Shown here: in pieces, positions 49,636 through 58,934 of the stretch | Layout: the number at the start of each line of letters is the position of its first letter | Position numbering within the stretch: the first letter of the stretch is position 1 | Made by a program: the position numbers and the translations under genes | Source: Schizophyllum amplum | Lineage: Eukaryota > Basidiomycota > Agaricomycetes > Agaricales > Schizophyllaceae | NCBI GenBank assembly: GCA_007026445.1 | Contig: VDMD01000007.1 | Span: 248,001-312,000, forward strand | Direction: 5' to 3' | DNA: 64,000 nucleotides | The notes under the pieces: model-generated | Seen by the model: only the letters and a program-made list of their open reading frames with translations | Databases searched by the model: none | What the model was told of the DNA's origin: nothing

Positions 49636-51182
49636 CTAGATCTCGAAAGCACATCCATTCCGCGACACCTCGCGCAGTCCGCGTGCCTTGCACCGAGGCA
49701 ACCGCCGGTCATAGAGCCTCCCCAATGCCTGGTCCAACGCCCCTGCCAAACGCACTTTCTTCAGCCCAGGGAATTGCGGTCCGGAGAGCAGCGCGTCCAT
49801 GGCAGGCCAGTCGAAGGAGTCGAGATGACTGTCCGATACGTAGGTGGGTAACTTGATGCGCAGGTAGCGCAGGTTCGGTGCGCGCATGTTCTCCAGAACA
49901 CGAGCGAGGCCAAGCCACTCGCTCCTGTCAAACTCAAGCGAGAGCTCCAGCAGCGAGGTGAACTCGGAAAGATCGACCGCGTCAACGAGTGCTGGGGGCG
50001 GTTCGTCAGCACGATGGTATACTGAGAGGAGGGGCGGCTCTGAGTCAAACCTTCTACATCGGCAGAGGTAGAGACGGTGCCACCACTGCTGGTCGTGGTG
50101 GTGCTGGCAGTTTCAATCCATTTAGCACTACGGAACGATAGCGTCAGGCTCTTCAGCGATTCGCCTGCGTCGCGCGCGAGGTCATCGAGAGACAGTAAGC
50201 CCAGCGTCTCCTCCGTCAGATCCGTCAGGGAACAATGCTCAAGCAGCGGCAGGGCGCCCGGCGTGCACCAAGACAGCGCTGCTTGCATCTGCGCCGGCAC
50301 CTCAGTGCTGAGAGCCAGGCGGCGCAGCGACTTGGGCAGCGCTAAGCCCTCCGGTAACTTGGTACCGCTGAAGGTCACCGAGTTCGCCACCTGCAGAGTG
50401 TGCAGCTCCGGAAGGTCGCGGAGGAGGATCGCCAGCTGCAGCGCGCTGTCGAAGATGACATGAAAGCCCAGGACAAGCGTGCCGAGGTGGGGGAAGCCGA
50501 CGCCCATGGCGGAGGCTGCACCCGCAGGAAGCTCGTCAAAGCGGACGGAGACCAGGAGGAGCGTGGTGAGGTTGGTAAACATACCCAGATGCCGTGCGAA
50601 TGCCTTGTTCTCGGGCTCGTAGGCGAGGCCTGGCTTGTGATATGGGAAGAGGCGGCGGCCACGTTGGTGCTGATAAGGTCCGCCACAGTACTCCAGAGAA
50701 CGAACGAACGAATGAAGTGAGCGCGTTGAGGGCGGAAACTTTGCAACAAAGTCTTCGAGGGTATTCGAGGCTAGCTTGCAGTCCGCCCACAGAACACGGC
50801 GGGCGGGGCCTGCGAGTGCGCGACAGGCAAGCGCACAGCTTTTGAGCGCGGGCGGTTCTTTTGGAGCGTTGTTCACCACCGATCGCTTGATACCGTACGC
50901 GAGAGAGTCCCACGACCGTTCTTCTGGCTCGATTTCCTTGGCTTTGGGTGGATTGGCGAGGACGTCCAGGAACCCTACAATGAGCTCGATGAGCTCTACA
51001 GGGAGCGATGTAATGGTCGTCCCCTCCGGTTCTGTATCGCCGGGACACGTGTTGGGCCCGTCTGCGGTGGCTTGAAGTGGCACTGCAGGCCCTTTGTTGA
51101 ACTTGACACCGCGGCTGAGCGCTTGCAAGCGTTGTATCGACGTGCAGATGGCTCCGAGCGTCGTTTGAAAGGGACGTCCCAT
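49636..51182 (-). CDS. F-box protein with leucine-rich C-terminal region
   Basis: One intron (49992-50050) gives 495 residues. The start MGRPFQTTLGAI is at 51182 and the stop TAG at 49636-49638. An F-box-like segment ITSLPVELIELIVGFLDVLAN lies near residue 58, followed by LACRALAGPARRVLWADCKL. The rest is made of irregular leucine-rich segments (LTTLLLVSVRFDELP, LHTLQVANSV, LRRLALSTEVP, LKSLTLSFRSA, LLELSLEFDRSEWLGLARVL), as in the large F-box families of Agaricomycetes. It would act as an SCF ubiquitin-ligase adaptor; the target is unknown. Confidence 0.75.
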
Positions 51183-51368
51183 TCTTCGCAGCCAACGGGT
51201 TTTCTCGAACGGTGGGCTTGACAGGAAGGGAAGAAGAGCAACAGCCGAAAATCAAACTCCTTGGTTGTTGCTTTTGAGCGACGGCTCCAGCGCTGGCCTG
51301 ATGAATGGTCCATCCTGCCTTACAACTCTTGTCTTTGTGCTTGTTCCTGCAGGTTGGTCAGAAAGCAT

Positions 51369-51385
51369 GGGGGGGGGGGGGGGGG
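51369..51385. repeat. Homopolymer run of 17 G
   Basis: Seventeen consecutive G on the plus strand. Confidence 0.95.
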
Positions 51386-51699
51386 CGTAGTAGCGGCAGA
51401 GATGGCATATCTGTGCCGTGCATGACTGCCCCTGGGGCAGCAATATATGCAATGTTGAGTATTCATCAATTGAAGGAGGCTGGTTACACAATGACTGTGG
51501 GGTACAAGGGACAGTCTAGATTGGCGGGTATAAGTACGTGACATGAAAAGACGTACCTGTTGCACGTTCGAGCGAGTATCGCACCGAGTCTGCAACGATA
51601 CCTACAGAGCGTGATAGCAAGCGTCAAAAAGAAGCGACATCGCTGCTTCGTCGACTTACAAACGGAGAGGGATCGCCTTGATATCGTGGTCAGTCTTGG

Positions 51700-52147
51700 T
51701 AAACTGGCATGCGCGTAAGACGCACTCTGGATATCCTTCTGCAGTGCTCTATCCAGCGCACTTCGCACTCGCTCAGGCCCCAAGACCTCTCTTGCCACAG
51801 CAACGGCGAGCACCGCCCGTACCCAGTTCTGACACTTCCACTCTCCGTCTGTGATGCAGCCTCGAGCTCTCGTCGCTGCACGAACGTCAACGCGCCGAGG
51901 TTGATCGCGGCAATCGCATGCGATGGTGCTGTTGCGTGATCAGACCCTAGTTGACTAGATGCTTTCAGTGGACGTGCGTGTAGAGCTTGATACAGCGCGC
52001 GGCACGGTCCGCGGCGCGTTCCGGGTGCGTGCGGGCGGAGACGACCCAGTGAAGCGCCCAGTGGCGGTCTCAGGGCGTGGGGTCATCCGTGTAAACAGTA
52101 AGGAAGACCTCCTTCCTGACATCGGTACCCGGATCGACCGGGCGCAT
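51700..52147 (-). pseudogene. Decayed small gene, 'YTDD...HWALHW...CQNW' type
   Basis: From an ATG at 52147 the frame reads to EVFLTVYTDDPTP, meets TGA at 52070-52072, and continues in the same frame as DRHWALHWVVSARTHPERAA and on to KLYTHVH before another stop. Farther down, in a different frame, is DGEWKCQNWVRAVLAVAVAR (about 51.85-51.79 kb). This order (YTDDP, HWA, then a CQNW-like motif) recalls a small-protein family common in mushroom-forming fungi whose name I cannot give with certainty. The TGA could be a C-to-T change of CGA, since no intron fits at that point. An intron or a frameshift could explain the later break. Called as a relic with moderate confidence. Confidence 0.42.
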
Positions 52148-52628
52148 CTCGTGTCCATACAGATGGATGCCAAGTCTCGAGGGCGGATAGAGAGAAGTAG
52201 CGGTCCGGGGAGACGCATCTGGGGAACGCGTATTTAGATGCAGCATCTTCGTCTAGTGGGTAAGGTAGGGCGCAGAGATCTGCATTAGGGAGCAATGTAT
52301 GCGGATAGATGTCCAGCAATACGCGTGCTGGTAGTTGCAGGTGCGGCAAACGGGAGGGGCGGTGTCCTCAGCACTCGACACCAAGGAACAGTCGTGTCTC
52401 GTTGCCGACAACGACAACCACCGTCAACGGGAAGATGTAAGATCGTGGCAGGAAGCAAGAGACGTCAGTGCCGCTGCTGCTGCGGCACTGCCGCAAGACG
52501 ATGCGGCTCCGGCGGCCGGGCGCCTAAACGCGGGCCGATATGCCAGGGTCAGCCACGTTCCACGTCCAGCTCCTGCTCGTCTCCTCCCACCTGGCGCACG
52601 GCGACGGACAAGATTGACCGCTATTGTC

Positions 52629-53837
52629 ATGTACAACCTAAACCTTGCTACGCTTTTTGGAACTCTACTAGGTGTCTTGGGCTGGCTCTGGATAAACGCG
52701 AACTCTTCACGTAGAACCGTGATCGCTACGCCGCCCACACGGGAGATCGGCGAAGAGCTTGCCTTGCTGGTATCTCGCTTAGAATCCGACAACAAGACTC
52801 TGTCGCGTACTTCACAGGAACAAGCCACTACGATTCACAATCTACGTGCTGACTTCGGAAAACGCGAGGCCGACCTTCTCGCTAGCCAAGTCAAGCAGGC
52901 TGTGCTCCGGAGGATGAATTGCGAGCTCAACGTCGACATCATCGCCCACAAATCTCAACATAAGGACCTCCAGGACACCATCGATAAGCGCGACTCGAAG
53001 ATTCAAGTTTATCGTCTGCTACAGGCTATGCTCCAGGACACGATCGAGAAGCGCGACACGGACATCCTCGTCTTGCAGACTCGGCAGACAGTACTCCAAC
53101 AGAAGCTGCAAGCAATATCAAGAGAAGCCGACGAACTTCGCGAGACACTTCAACTGAAGTGCGCTTCGCATGCTCAAGATCCTTGTCCGCTCTCCGAGGC
53201 CGCTCTCGCGACTCAGAATGCTGCTCTGCAACAGGAAAACGATCAGCTTCGTCGAGCGCTGTACGACAAGGAGAGCCTACTTAGCGACGGAATCGCTGCC
53301 GCATGCGACCAGGCTGAAGCCGCCAGGGCGGAGCGGCGCTCTCTCTCCCGCCTCATCCAGCTGTCCAAGCTTGCAGTCACGTGGCTACAGGAACAACTCG
53401 ACGTGCGCGACGACACGATCTTCAGTCTCAGAGCTGCACTCGGGGACGCCACGGACAGACTTCGCGCGGAGAAGATGACCAGAGACGAGATGGTTGACGA
53501 TACCTACGAACGTTTTCTCGCCCTGGAGAAGGTCAACGACGAGCTGCACGACATGATCCTGGCGAGGACAGCAGAATCCGAGGAGCTGGAGGCGCTGCTC
53601 GCGGAGGGTGAGGAGGACAACACGCGTCTACGCGAGGCATTGCTCGACGCTCGCCTGGACCTGTCGCCGACGTCGGCGTCGATGCAATGCATCGACGACT
53701 TCGTCCTTAACGATGGCGACAACCGGCGTGCTGATTACGTCGCCTGCCTCCAATCAAACAGAGCTTTGGAGAAGTGCGAATGCGGGCTCCGATGCTTTGG
53801 TAGCGATGGCGGCGGCGAACTCAGGGTGCAGTACTAG
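52629..53837 (+). CDS. Membrane-anchored coiled-coil protein 1 (uncharacterised)
   Basis: A single exon of 402 residues. I chose MYNLNLATLFG at 52629 because the next residues form one membrane helix (residues about 4-22, ATLFGTLLGVLGWLWI) and the upstream open frame is low complexity. From residue about 40 almost the whole protein is heptad-rich coiled coil (LALLVSRLESDNKTLSRTS; LQDTIDKRDSKIQVYRLLQ; LQEQLDVRDDTIFSLRAAL). The last 45 residues are different and contain Cys (KCECGLRCFGSDGG). Two internal segments, LQDTIDKRDSKI and LQDTIEKRDTDI, are a near repeat 26 residues apart. The function is unknown. It is next to a second protein of the same design. Confidence 0.7.
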   Translation: MYNLNLATLFGTLLGVLGWLWINANSSRRTVIATPPTREIGEELALLVSRLESDNKTLSRTSQEQATTIHNLRADFGKREADLLASQVKQAVLRRMNCELNVDIIAHKSQHKDLQDTIDKRDSKIQVYRLLQAMLQDTIEKRDTDILVLQTRQTVLQQKLQAISREADELRETLQLKCASHAQDPCPLSEAALATQNAALQQENDQLRRALYDKESLLSDGIAAACDQAEAARAERRSLSRLIQLSKLAVTWLQEQLDVRDDTIFSLRAALGDATDRLRAEKMTRDEMVDDTYERFLALEKVNDELHDMILARTAESEELEALLAEGEEDNTRLREALLDARLDLSPTSASMQCIDDFVLNDGDNRRADYVACLQSNRALEKCECGLRCFGSDGGGELRVQY

Positions 53838-54492
53838 TCTTCTAAACTCGCAGCACGAACTACCCCAATGTACAGCATCTATACTTCAATTATGGCTTAC
53901 GAGCCTACAGGCTATGCGCACGAGTTCACGGCAGTGACGATGGTCTCCGTTAAGGTTCGTCTTCGCCAGGTGATACGGTGGATGCTTTGTCCTCTATCCC
54001 ATCATAGGATGCACAGCTTGCCCATAAAACCCTCGATTTCGCGGACGGCCACCCTGAAGCCTGGTCCTGCGTCTTCCTTCGGCGGACCCAGGTCGTCCTT
54101 CCTCGTTGCTTTCTCGTGCTTCTGGTGCGTGCTGTCGTGCTTGGTCCTTTATTGTCCTCTTCTGCCGAGGGCTGCCGCTCCGCGCCGCAAGCGACTCAAT
54201 AGAAACGGCAGCCGGACCGCCCTCCGGACAAAGACCATTCACCGAATCCGGAAAGCCACTTGTGGGTTGCCAACAGCTTCGCGTGATTGCTAATTGTGTG
54301 ACCAGGTCGCCGCCTCGCCGCATCCTGCCGCATCACGGTGTTCCCCTTTCGGTCGAACAATTGGCGCCTTGGCCTTATAAGCCGGGGAATGGGGCCTTTT
54401 CCCCAATCGCCCCTTCCTTCCGCACCGCCAGAGGTGCTCGGACCCGTAACAACTTACTTCCACTGCGATTTCCCCCTGCTATCGTCGCTAGG
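53838..54492. other. Intergenic between the two coiled-coil genes
   Basis: This is 0.65 kb without a recognised gene. Directly upstream of the second gene are an ATTGG (inverted CCAAT, about 54360-54365) and TTATAAG (about 54373-54379), about 115-130 bp before its start: a plausible core promoter. Confidence 0.5.
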
Positions 54493-55464
54493 ATGCAGCT
54501 TATTACCCTCCCCAACCTCAGCATCTTCCTCTACTTCATGAAGGTGCTGAATGACTTCGTCACTGGCGCCCAGTCTCTGTTCGAAATCGTCTTTAACCAT
54601 CTCGTCCTCGCCCTCGTCTATCTTGTCCTCGACATTTTGACCATCACCATCGTCCTCCTTGCGCCACGATTTATGGCGCGGTACCTACCCAACATAGTGG
54701 CCCGCTTTTCTGGCTGCCCTCCCCCCGCTTCCCCGCCGAACCGCGATCAGCCTGAGATTCAGAACGCGACATCGAGCAATGACGCAGAGCGGGACAGGGT
54801 CAGCGAAGCACGTGGTGAGTACCACCGAAGCCGAGCCCGCGTCTCGTGCGTTGACCATCTCCCTCTTCAATCATCAGACCGCGAGCTCGCTGAAGCTCTG
54901 CGCCAGCTTGCCGAGCAGAAGAAATCTTCAGAGGCCCTTGCGAAGGAGAATCACCGTCTACGCACTCAGCTGAACCTAACCAACGCTATACACGATCAGA
55001 AAGCTGTCGCGATGAAGGCGAAGAATGCCCAGGAGGTCGCCAAGCTCAAGACGCAGCACGCGCGCGAGCTCGACGCAAAGGATGGGAAGATACACGTTCT
55101 GAAGCAGAAGCGCGCAGCCACCCAGACCAGGCTCGTCGAGCAGGCCGCAAGGGCGGCAGCAGCGGAGGCGATAGTCACCAAACAGAACAGCTTGATTCCG
55201 GCCTTGGAGATCGTCATCAGGATGCACAACGGGACGATTGCCATGCGCGACCAGACGATCGCCACGCTGCAGCAGGAGAACGCCCAATACCAGCGTCGCA
55301 ATGCTTGGTCTGAGCGCCGTAGGAATGACCTCTTTGCTGAGGTCCAGGACTTGCGCGCCGAGCGTGATCAACGCGCTGAGGCGACCATCGTCGCACACCG
55401 TATTGCACCGTTATCCGGCAACGACGAGGCTGACTTCTACGACCAGCCTGGTCCTGACCTATAA
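54493..55464 (+). CDS. Membrane-anchored coiled-coil protein 2 (uncharacterised)
   Basis: The start MQLITLPNLSIFLYFMKVL at 54493 leads into two hydrophobic helices (about residues 8-25 and 36-58, the second LVLALVYLVLDILTITIVLL), then a short Pro-rich segment and a long coiled coil (LAEALRQLAEQKKSSEALAK; MRDQTIATLQQENAQYQRRN). A probable intron of 63 nt begins GTGAGT near 54815 and ends CATCAG near 54877. It has no stop and a length divisible by three, so both spliced (302 residues) and unspliced (323) forms are open. It ends YDQPGPDL with TAA at 55462-55464. Architecture matches the upstream neighbour, although I see no clear residue-level alignment. Confidence 0.68.
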   Translation: MQLITLPNLSIFLYFMKVLNDFVTGAQSLFEIVFNHLVLALVYLVLDILTITIVLLAPRFMARYLPNIVARFSGCPPPASPPNRDQPEIQNATSSNDAERDRVSEARGEYHRSRARVSCVDHLPLQSSDRELAEALRQLAEQKKSSEALAKENHRLRTQLNLTNAIHDQKAVAMKAKNAQEVAKLKTQHARELDAKDGKIHVLKQKRAATQTRLVEQAARAAAAEAIVTKQNSLIPALEIVIRMHNGTIAMRDQTIATLQQENAQYQRRNAWSERRRNDLFAEVQDLRAERDQRAEATIVAHRIAPLSGNDEADFYDQPGPDL

Positions 55465-55723
55465 GACTTCCACATTACCCTTCTACCTCGTCGCCACAGC
55501 GCTAGATGGTGAGCCTTGTCCGTGGCTGAAGTTCGTTACGCTGATGTTGTTTTGTAGTGGTGCAGTCTCGACGTCTCCTGCTGTACACCCGCTTACCCCT
55601 CCCGCATTTCCTGGTCATATTTCTTCAACTCCCGCGCAAGACATCGAACACCCAGCGCATTACCTCCCGTCACTACCATTATCGAACATCGCGACACAAA
55701 TCCAGCAGGAGTCGGCCTCCCTC

Positions 55724-55762
55724 GACCGGCCATAGTCAACCTTTGACCGGCCATAGTCAACC
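55724..55762. repeat. Two exact 18-bp direct repeats
   Basis: GACCGGCCATAGTCAACC occurs at 55724-55741 and again at 55745-55762, separated by three bases. Confidence 0.9.
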
Positions 55763-55829
55763 AGGACGTCCCCAAGCAACTTCAAGGACATAATCTTCTT
55801 CAAGAACAGCACATCATCAAACGCCACCG

Positions 55830-56343
55830 CTCTCTGCCTCTGAGTCACGTACCGCATCCATGGCCTAAGGGAAATACCCCCTCGGATCGTTTGAGCGACG
55901 AGGCGCTGCCAATGTGCAGACCTGGCCGTAAGGCCAGGGTGGTACCGGGTTCATTTCTTGCGCCCGGGGGCTATAAGGATGGATGGGCGCTCGTCGAGGG
56001 CAAACCTCGGCCAGCACCTGTAGGCAGGATTCGGTCCGCGTGCTCGTGCAGAGGGTGCGTCGGGCTTGTTCTTGTTTGCGCTCGCGGGACACTGACGATC
56101 ACCCAGAATGATGTACGGCGTCCGCCGTGCTTATACCTCGAGCTCGCCCTGAGAGCGGTTCCTTCTCTGCTTCTGAGCTACGTGCCGCATCCATAGTCTA
56201 CATTCTACCCCCTCGCATCGACCCATGCGCGACGAGGCGCTGCCAATGTGCAGACCTGGCCACAGGGCCAGGGCGGTACCGGGTGCGAGTTTGCACCCGG
56301 GGGCTATAAGGGTGGCTAGGGTGTCCGTCGAGGGTGGCGGCCC
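55830..56343 (+). repeat. Duplicated about 183-bp module with hairpins, CCAAT and TATA boxes
   Basis: Copy 1 is about 55830-56012 and copy 2 about 56162-56343, direct, with 332 bp between equivalent points. Each holds a CCAAT (55909-55913; 56243-56247), then a 7-bp hairpin CCTGGCC/GGCCAGG with different 4-base loops (GTAA; ACAG), then a CCGGG/CCCGG hairpin (8 bp in copy 2: 56279-56286 with 56293-56300), then TATAAG (55972-55977; 56305-56310), 58-59 bp after the CCAAT. Confidence 0.75.
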
Positions 56344-57128
56344 CTTGAGCAGAGACCGCGACGTGTGCTTAGGAAGATCGTAAGTGCAAATCTGTCATTG
56401 TTCGTCTTGCCTATATGTTAACGAATGGATACAGATTGTCCGTCAAGTTGTTTGTGAGTGATGTTTCGTCGAGGTGGCACTCATTTCGTGATCGCAATCC
56501 CCGCCCGCTTGATCATCGACCGCGCTTCGGGAACCATCAACATTGGTACACCAGCCTATCTACCGCCCCATAGATCCCAGCTCCCCAGGGTCATCGTCTT
56601 ACACGAATGAGTGCAAACCTGCCTGTTCGCGCCTCTACACGACCGCGCTCCCATCCATCTCCCCCACCTGACGTCTCTCACAATGTCTCGTCCCCACGTT
56701 CCTATCCTCTCACCTCCTGCTTCGCGCTAGTCACGGACCCTTTCTCGTATTGCTTCCCGTCCGTCGGACTCATTGACACTGTAGCCTATCCTCACTTCTA
56801 GTACTCTCACCATTGTATTTATTTGGTCTCGTGCACACCCAGCTATCCAGAAATATCTGTATCATTAGAATATCATTGCAACTGCTTTGGAAGCTCGGAA
56901 CGGAGTGTCTGCTTCAGTATTCAATGCTCTTGACTTGAAGGGTTTGTACTTGGAAGCCACTTCTGCGATTGCGCCCTTCCGCTGCGGTGACGTGGGAAGA
57001 GCCTCATAATTGACCTGCCCGCGCACAAAGACGCCTTTCGTAAGTACGCCCGCCAGTAACTTTGACGGCAAGTGTGCACCAGTGCTCGAGCGCCTACTAC
57101 ACAGCTAGATACAAGATCACAAAGAACG

Positions 57129-58673
57129 CTATGCACGGGACACTTTCCGTTTCTTCGTGGGTGCCTCCCCATCCTTCCGCTTCCCTGCAGCTGGCGCCGC
57201 ATTCTTGCCAGGCGCTGCATTGCCCTTCTTCCCTCTCGAATCTCTCTTGCCCCTCGAGTCGCTCTTCCCCGCGGCCCCGCTCTTCTTCGGTGCGGCTCTC
57301 GACTTCGCGATGGCCGCTGCTGCGCGCTGCGTCACGTTCAACGACGCTTTGGACGCGGCAGATTTCTCTTTTAGTAATGTGGCTGGTTTCTCCCTCGTAG
57401 CATTGGATGTTGCTTTCGACGACTCGGGCTTGGCTTTCGACGTCTCGGGCTTGGCTTCCGACGGTGACTGCCCGGTCTTGTCCTCTTTCGCGGGCTTGCT
57501 GGCGCCTTCCGCCGCAGGCTCGCCTTCTTCGCCTTCAGTGGCGCGTGCGGCCGCCCGGCGCTCTACTCGCCGTTGCCGAGATGCGGATACGTGCTTCGAT
57601 TTTGTGGGTGCGGGTTTGGATTTTGGTCTTGCGGTTGAGGTCGCTGAAGAAGCCGCCGCGGGGGTATCGTCCACATTCGCTGGCGTGCCATCCGCGTCCT
57701 CTTTGGCGTCTGTTGCGCCTCCAGTCTTCTTTCCCTTGTCCGCTTTGGCTTGCCTGCGCGCTCTTGCCTCCGCGCGTTTTAGGCGGAAGCGTTCGCGCTT
57801 GTCGGACTGAGGTAGTATGTGAGCACAAGTGCGAGGAGGCAGAGACGGATGATTTGTGGCAAAGTAGGCTGGCGACAAAGAGGTTGACGATAAAGGGTAA
57901 CAGGAGAACATGCTGCAGAGCAGAATGTCTAAGGGCGGCGAGTGAGTGTAACATACCTTTTTACCGGACCCAGGCGTGGAAGCGGCTTGTTCCTTCTCTT
58001 CGTCAATCTGATCGAGAATGTCGAAGGCATCCGTTTCGGGGGCTACGTCGTGGCTGGCGACATAGGTGGATAGACGCTTCATGCGGCGTTCGTGCGGCTG
58101 GCGAGATGGTCATGGTGTCAAGGGGTACAAAAGGGAGGGGGGGGGGCGAGGGGGGGGGAGGAGGAAGGTACGCGAGGCGTGACGGGAGGGAAAAACATGA
58201 TTAGCATTTCTCTGTGCGTGGTAGATAAAGCGCACCTTCGACTCCAGATGCAGGTCAATGAACTCCTTTGTGCGGAACACCTTCCCTGGGCATACGACGC
58301 AAGTGAAGTTGCCGCCCTTGTCTGGGAGCTGGACGATGGGGGACGAGGAGAGGAGCTCGCCGACAGTGAAGAGGTCTTCTGCAGGTTCGTCTCCAGATAC
58401 TTCTCCCTCGTCTGCAGATCCCTCGTCGTCGTCTTCATCTTCATCTTCAGCGACGGACGCGTCGTCGGCTTCCATGGCGTCTAAGTCGTCTTTCAAGTCA
58501 AGATCGTCCGCCGCATCGTCCCCCCCTTCGCTGGATGCATCGGAGTCTGATTCGGACTCGTCAGAGTCCGTATCCAGGCCGCCCATGCCCAGCGCCTCCT
58601 TCATCTCGCCATCTATACCGAGCTCCTCTTCTTCCTCCCTCCGTTTTCGTTTGCGTTCGACACGTTTGAACAT
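57129..58673 (-). CDS. C2H2 zinc-finger, Lys/Ala-rich basic protein (probably nuclear/nucleolar)
   Basis: Introns at 57807-57956 and 58098-58235 give 418 residues. The start MFKRVERKRKRREEEEELG is at 58673. An acidic Ser/Asp/Glu region covers residues about 30-90. One zinc finger follows, CVVCPGKVFRTKEFIDLHLE, with its second His (PHERRMKR) supplied by the next exon, giving C-x2-C-x13-H-x4-H. The C-terminal half is low-complexity Lys/Ala/Ser with several basic clusters and ends KKRKVSRA, resembling a nuclear localisation signal. The mix of acidic block, finger and basic tail is typical of ribosome-biogenesis factors, but no orthologue is recognised. It shares a 261-bp divergent promoter with DSS1. 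Confidence 0.72.
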
Positions 58674-58934
58674 GGTTATGGGATTTGCGAGCCTGTGTGT
58701 TGGCGTAGTGGCTCGAATGTAGAGGATATCTCGTGAAGCAGCAGCAACGTATTGAAAACAACAACTCCAGGTCGAAAGCGATCGAAGTCAGCGGAGCACC
58801 GGGCCGTGCGCTTCCCCGAAATTTCGACATCCCTTGTTTCCCACTTCAGCTCACTGTCAGCTTCGACTTACTTATCCTCCGAAGGGTCAGGGAATCATTG
58901 CAAGGGACCCTGGCAGACTTCTCTGGACGCCAGC
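58674..58934. promoter_or_regulatory. Short bidirectional promoter, C2H2 gene / DSS1
   Basis: Only 261 bp separate the two divergent start codons, so both genes must initiate within it. I see no TATA box of clear quality. Confidence 0.5.

Larger units (their letters stand above)
51183..52628. other. Intergenic interval with a G-run and a gene relic
   Basis: Between the F-box gene and the first coiled-coil gene there is no intact gene. It holds a 17-G run (51369-51385) and a decayed minus-strand gene (about 51700-52147). A plus-strand open frame runs into the coiled-coil gene from 52335, but its first 98 codons are Ala/Arg-rich low complexity and probably untranslated. Confidence 0.55.
55465..57128. 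other. Intergenic, 1.66 kb, with a duplicated module
   Basis: No gene is supportable. A 64-codon Pro/Ser-rich open frame (56607-56801, plus) has no domain. The region holds an 18-bp short repeat (55724-55762) and the duplicated promoter-like module (55830-56343). Confidence 0.55.

Noticed and set aside
52335..52628. Longer N-terminus for coiled-coil protein 1
   Set aside because: The first 98 codons are Ala/Arg/Pro low complexity, and the Met at 52629 directly precedes a membrane helix, the usual start for this layout.
56607..56801. 64-codon Pro/Ser-rich open frame after the duplicated module
   Set aside because: Could be a small gene driven by the copy 2 TATA box, but it has no domain, no conservation evidence and ordinary length for chance in GC-rich DNA.
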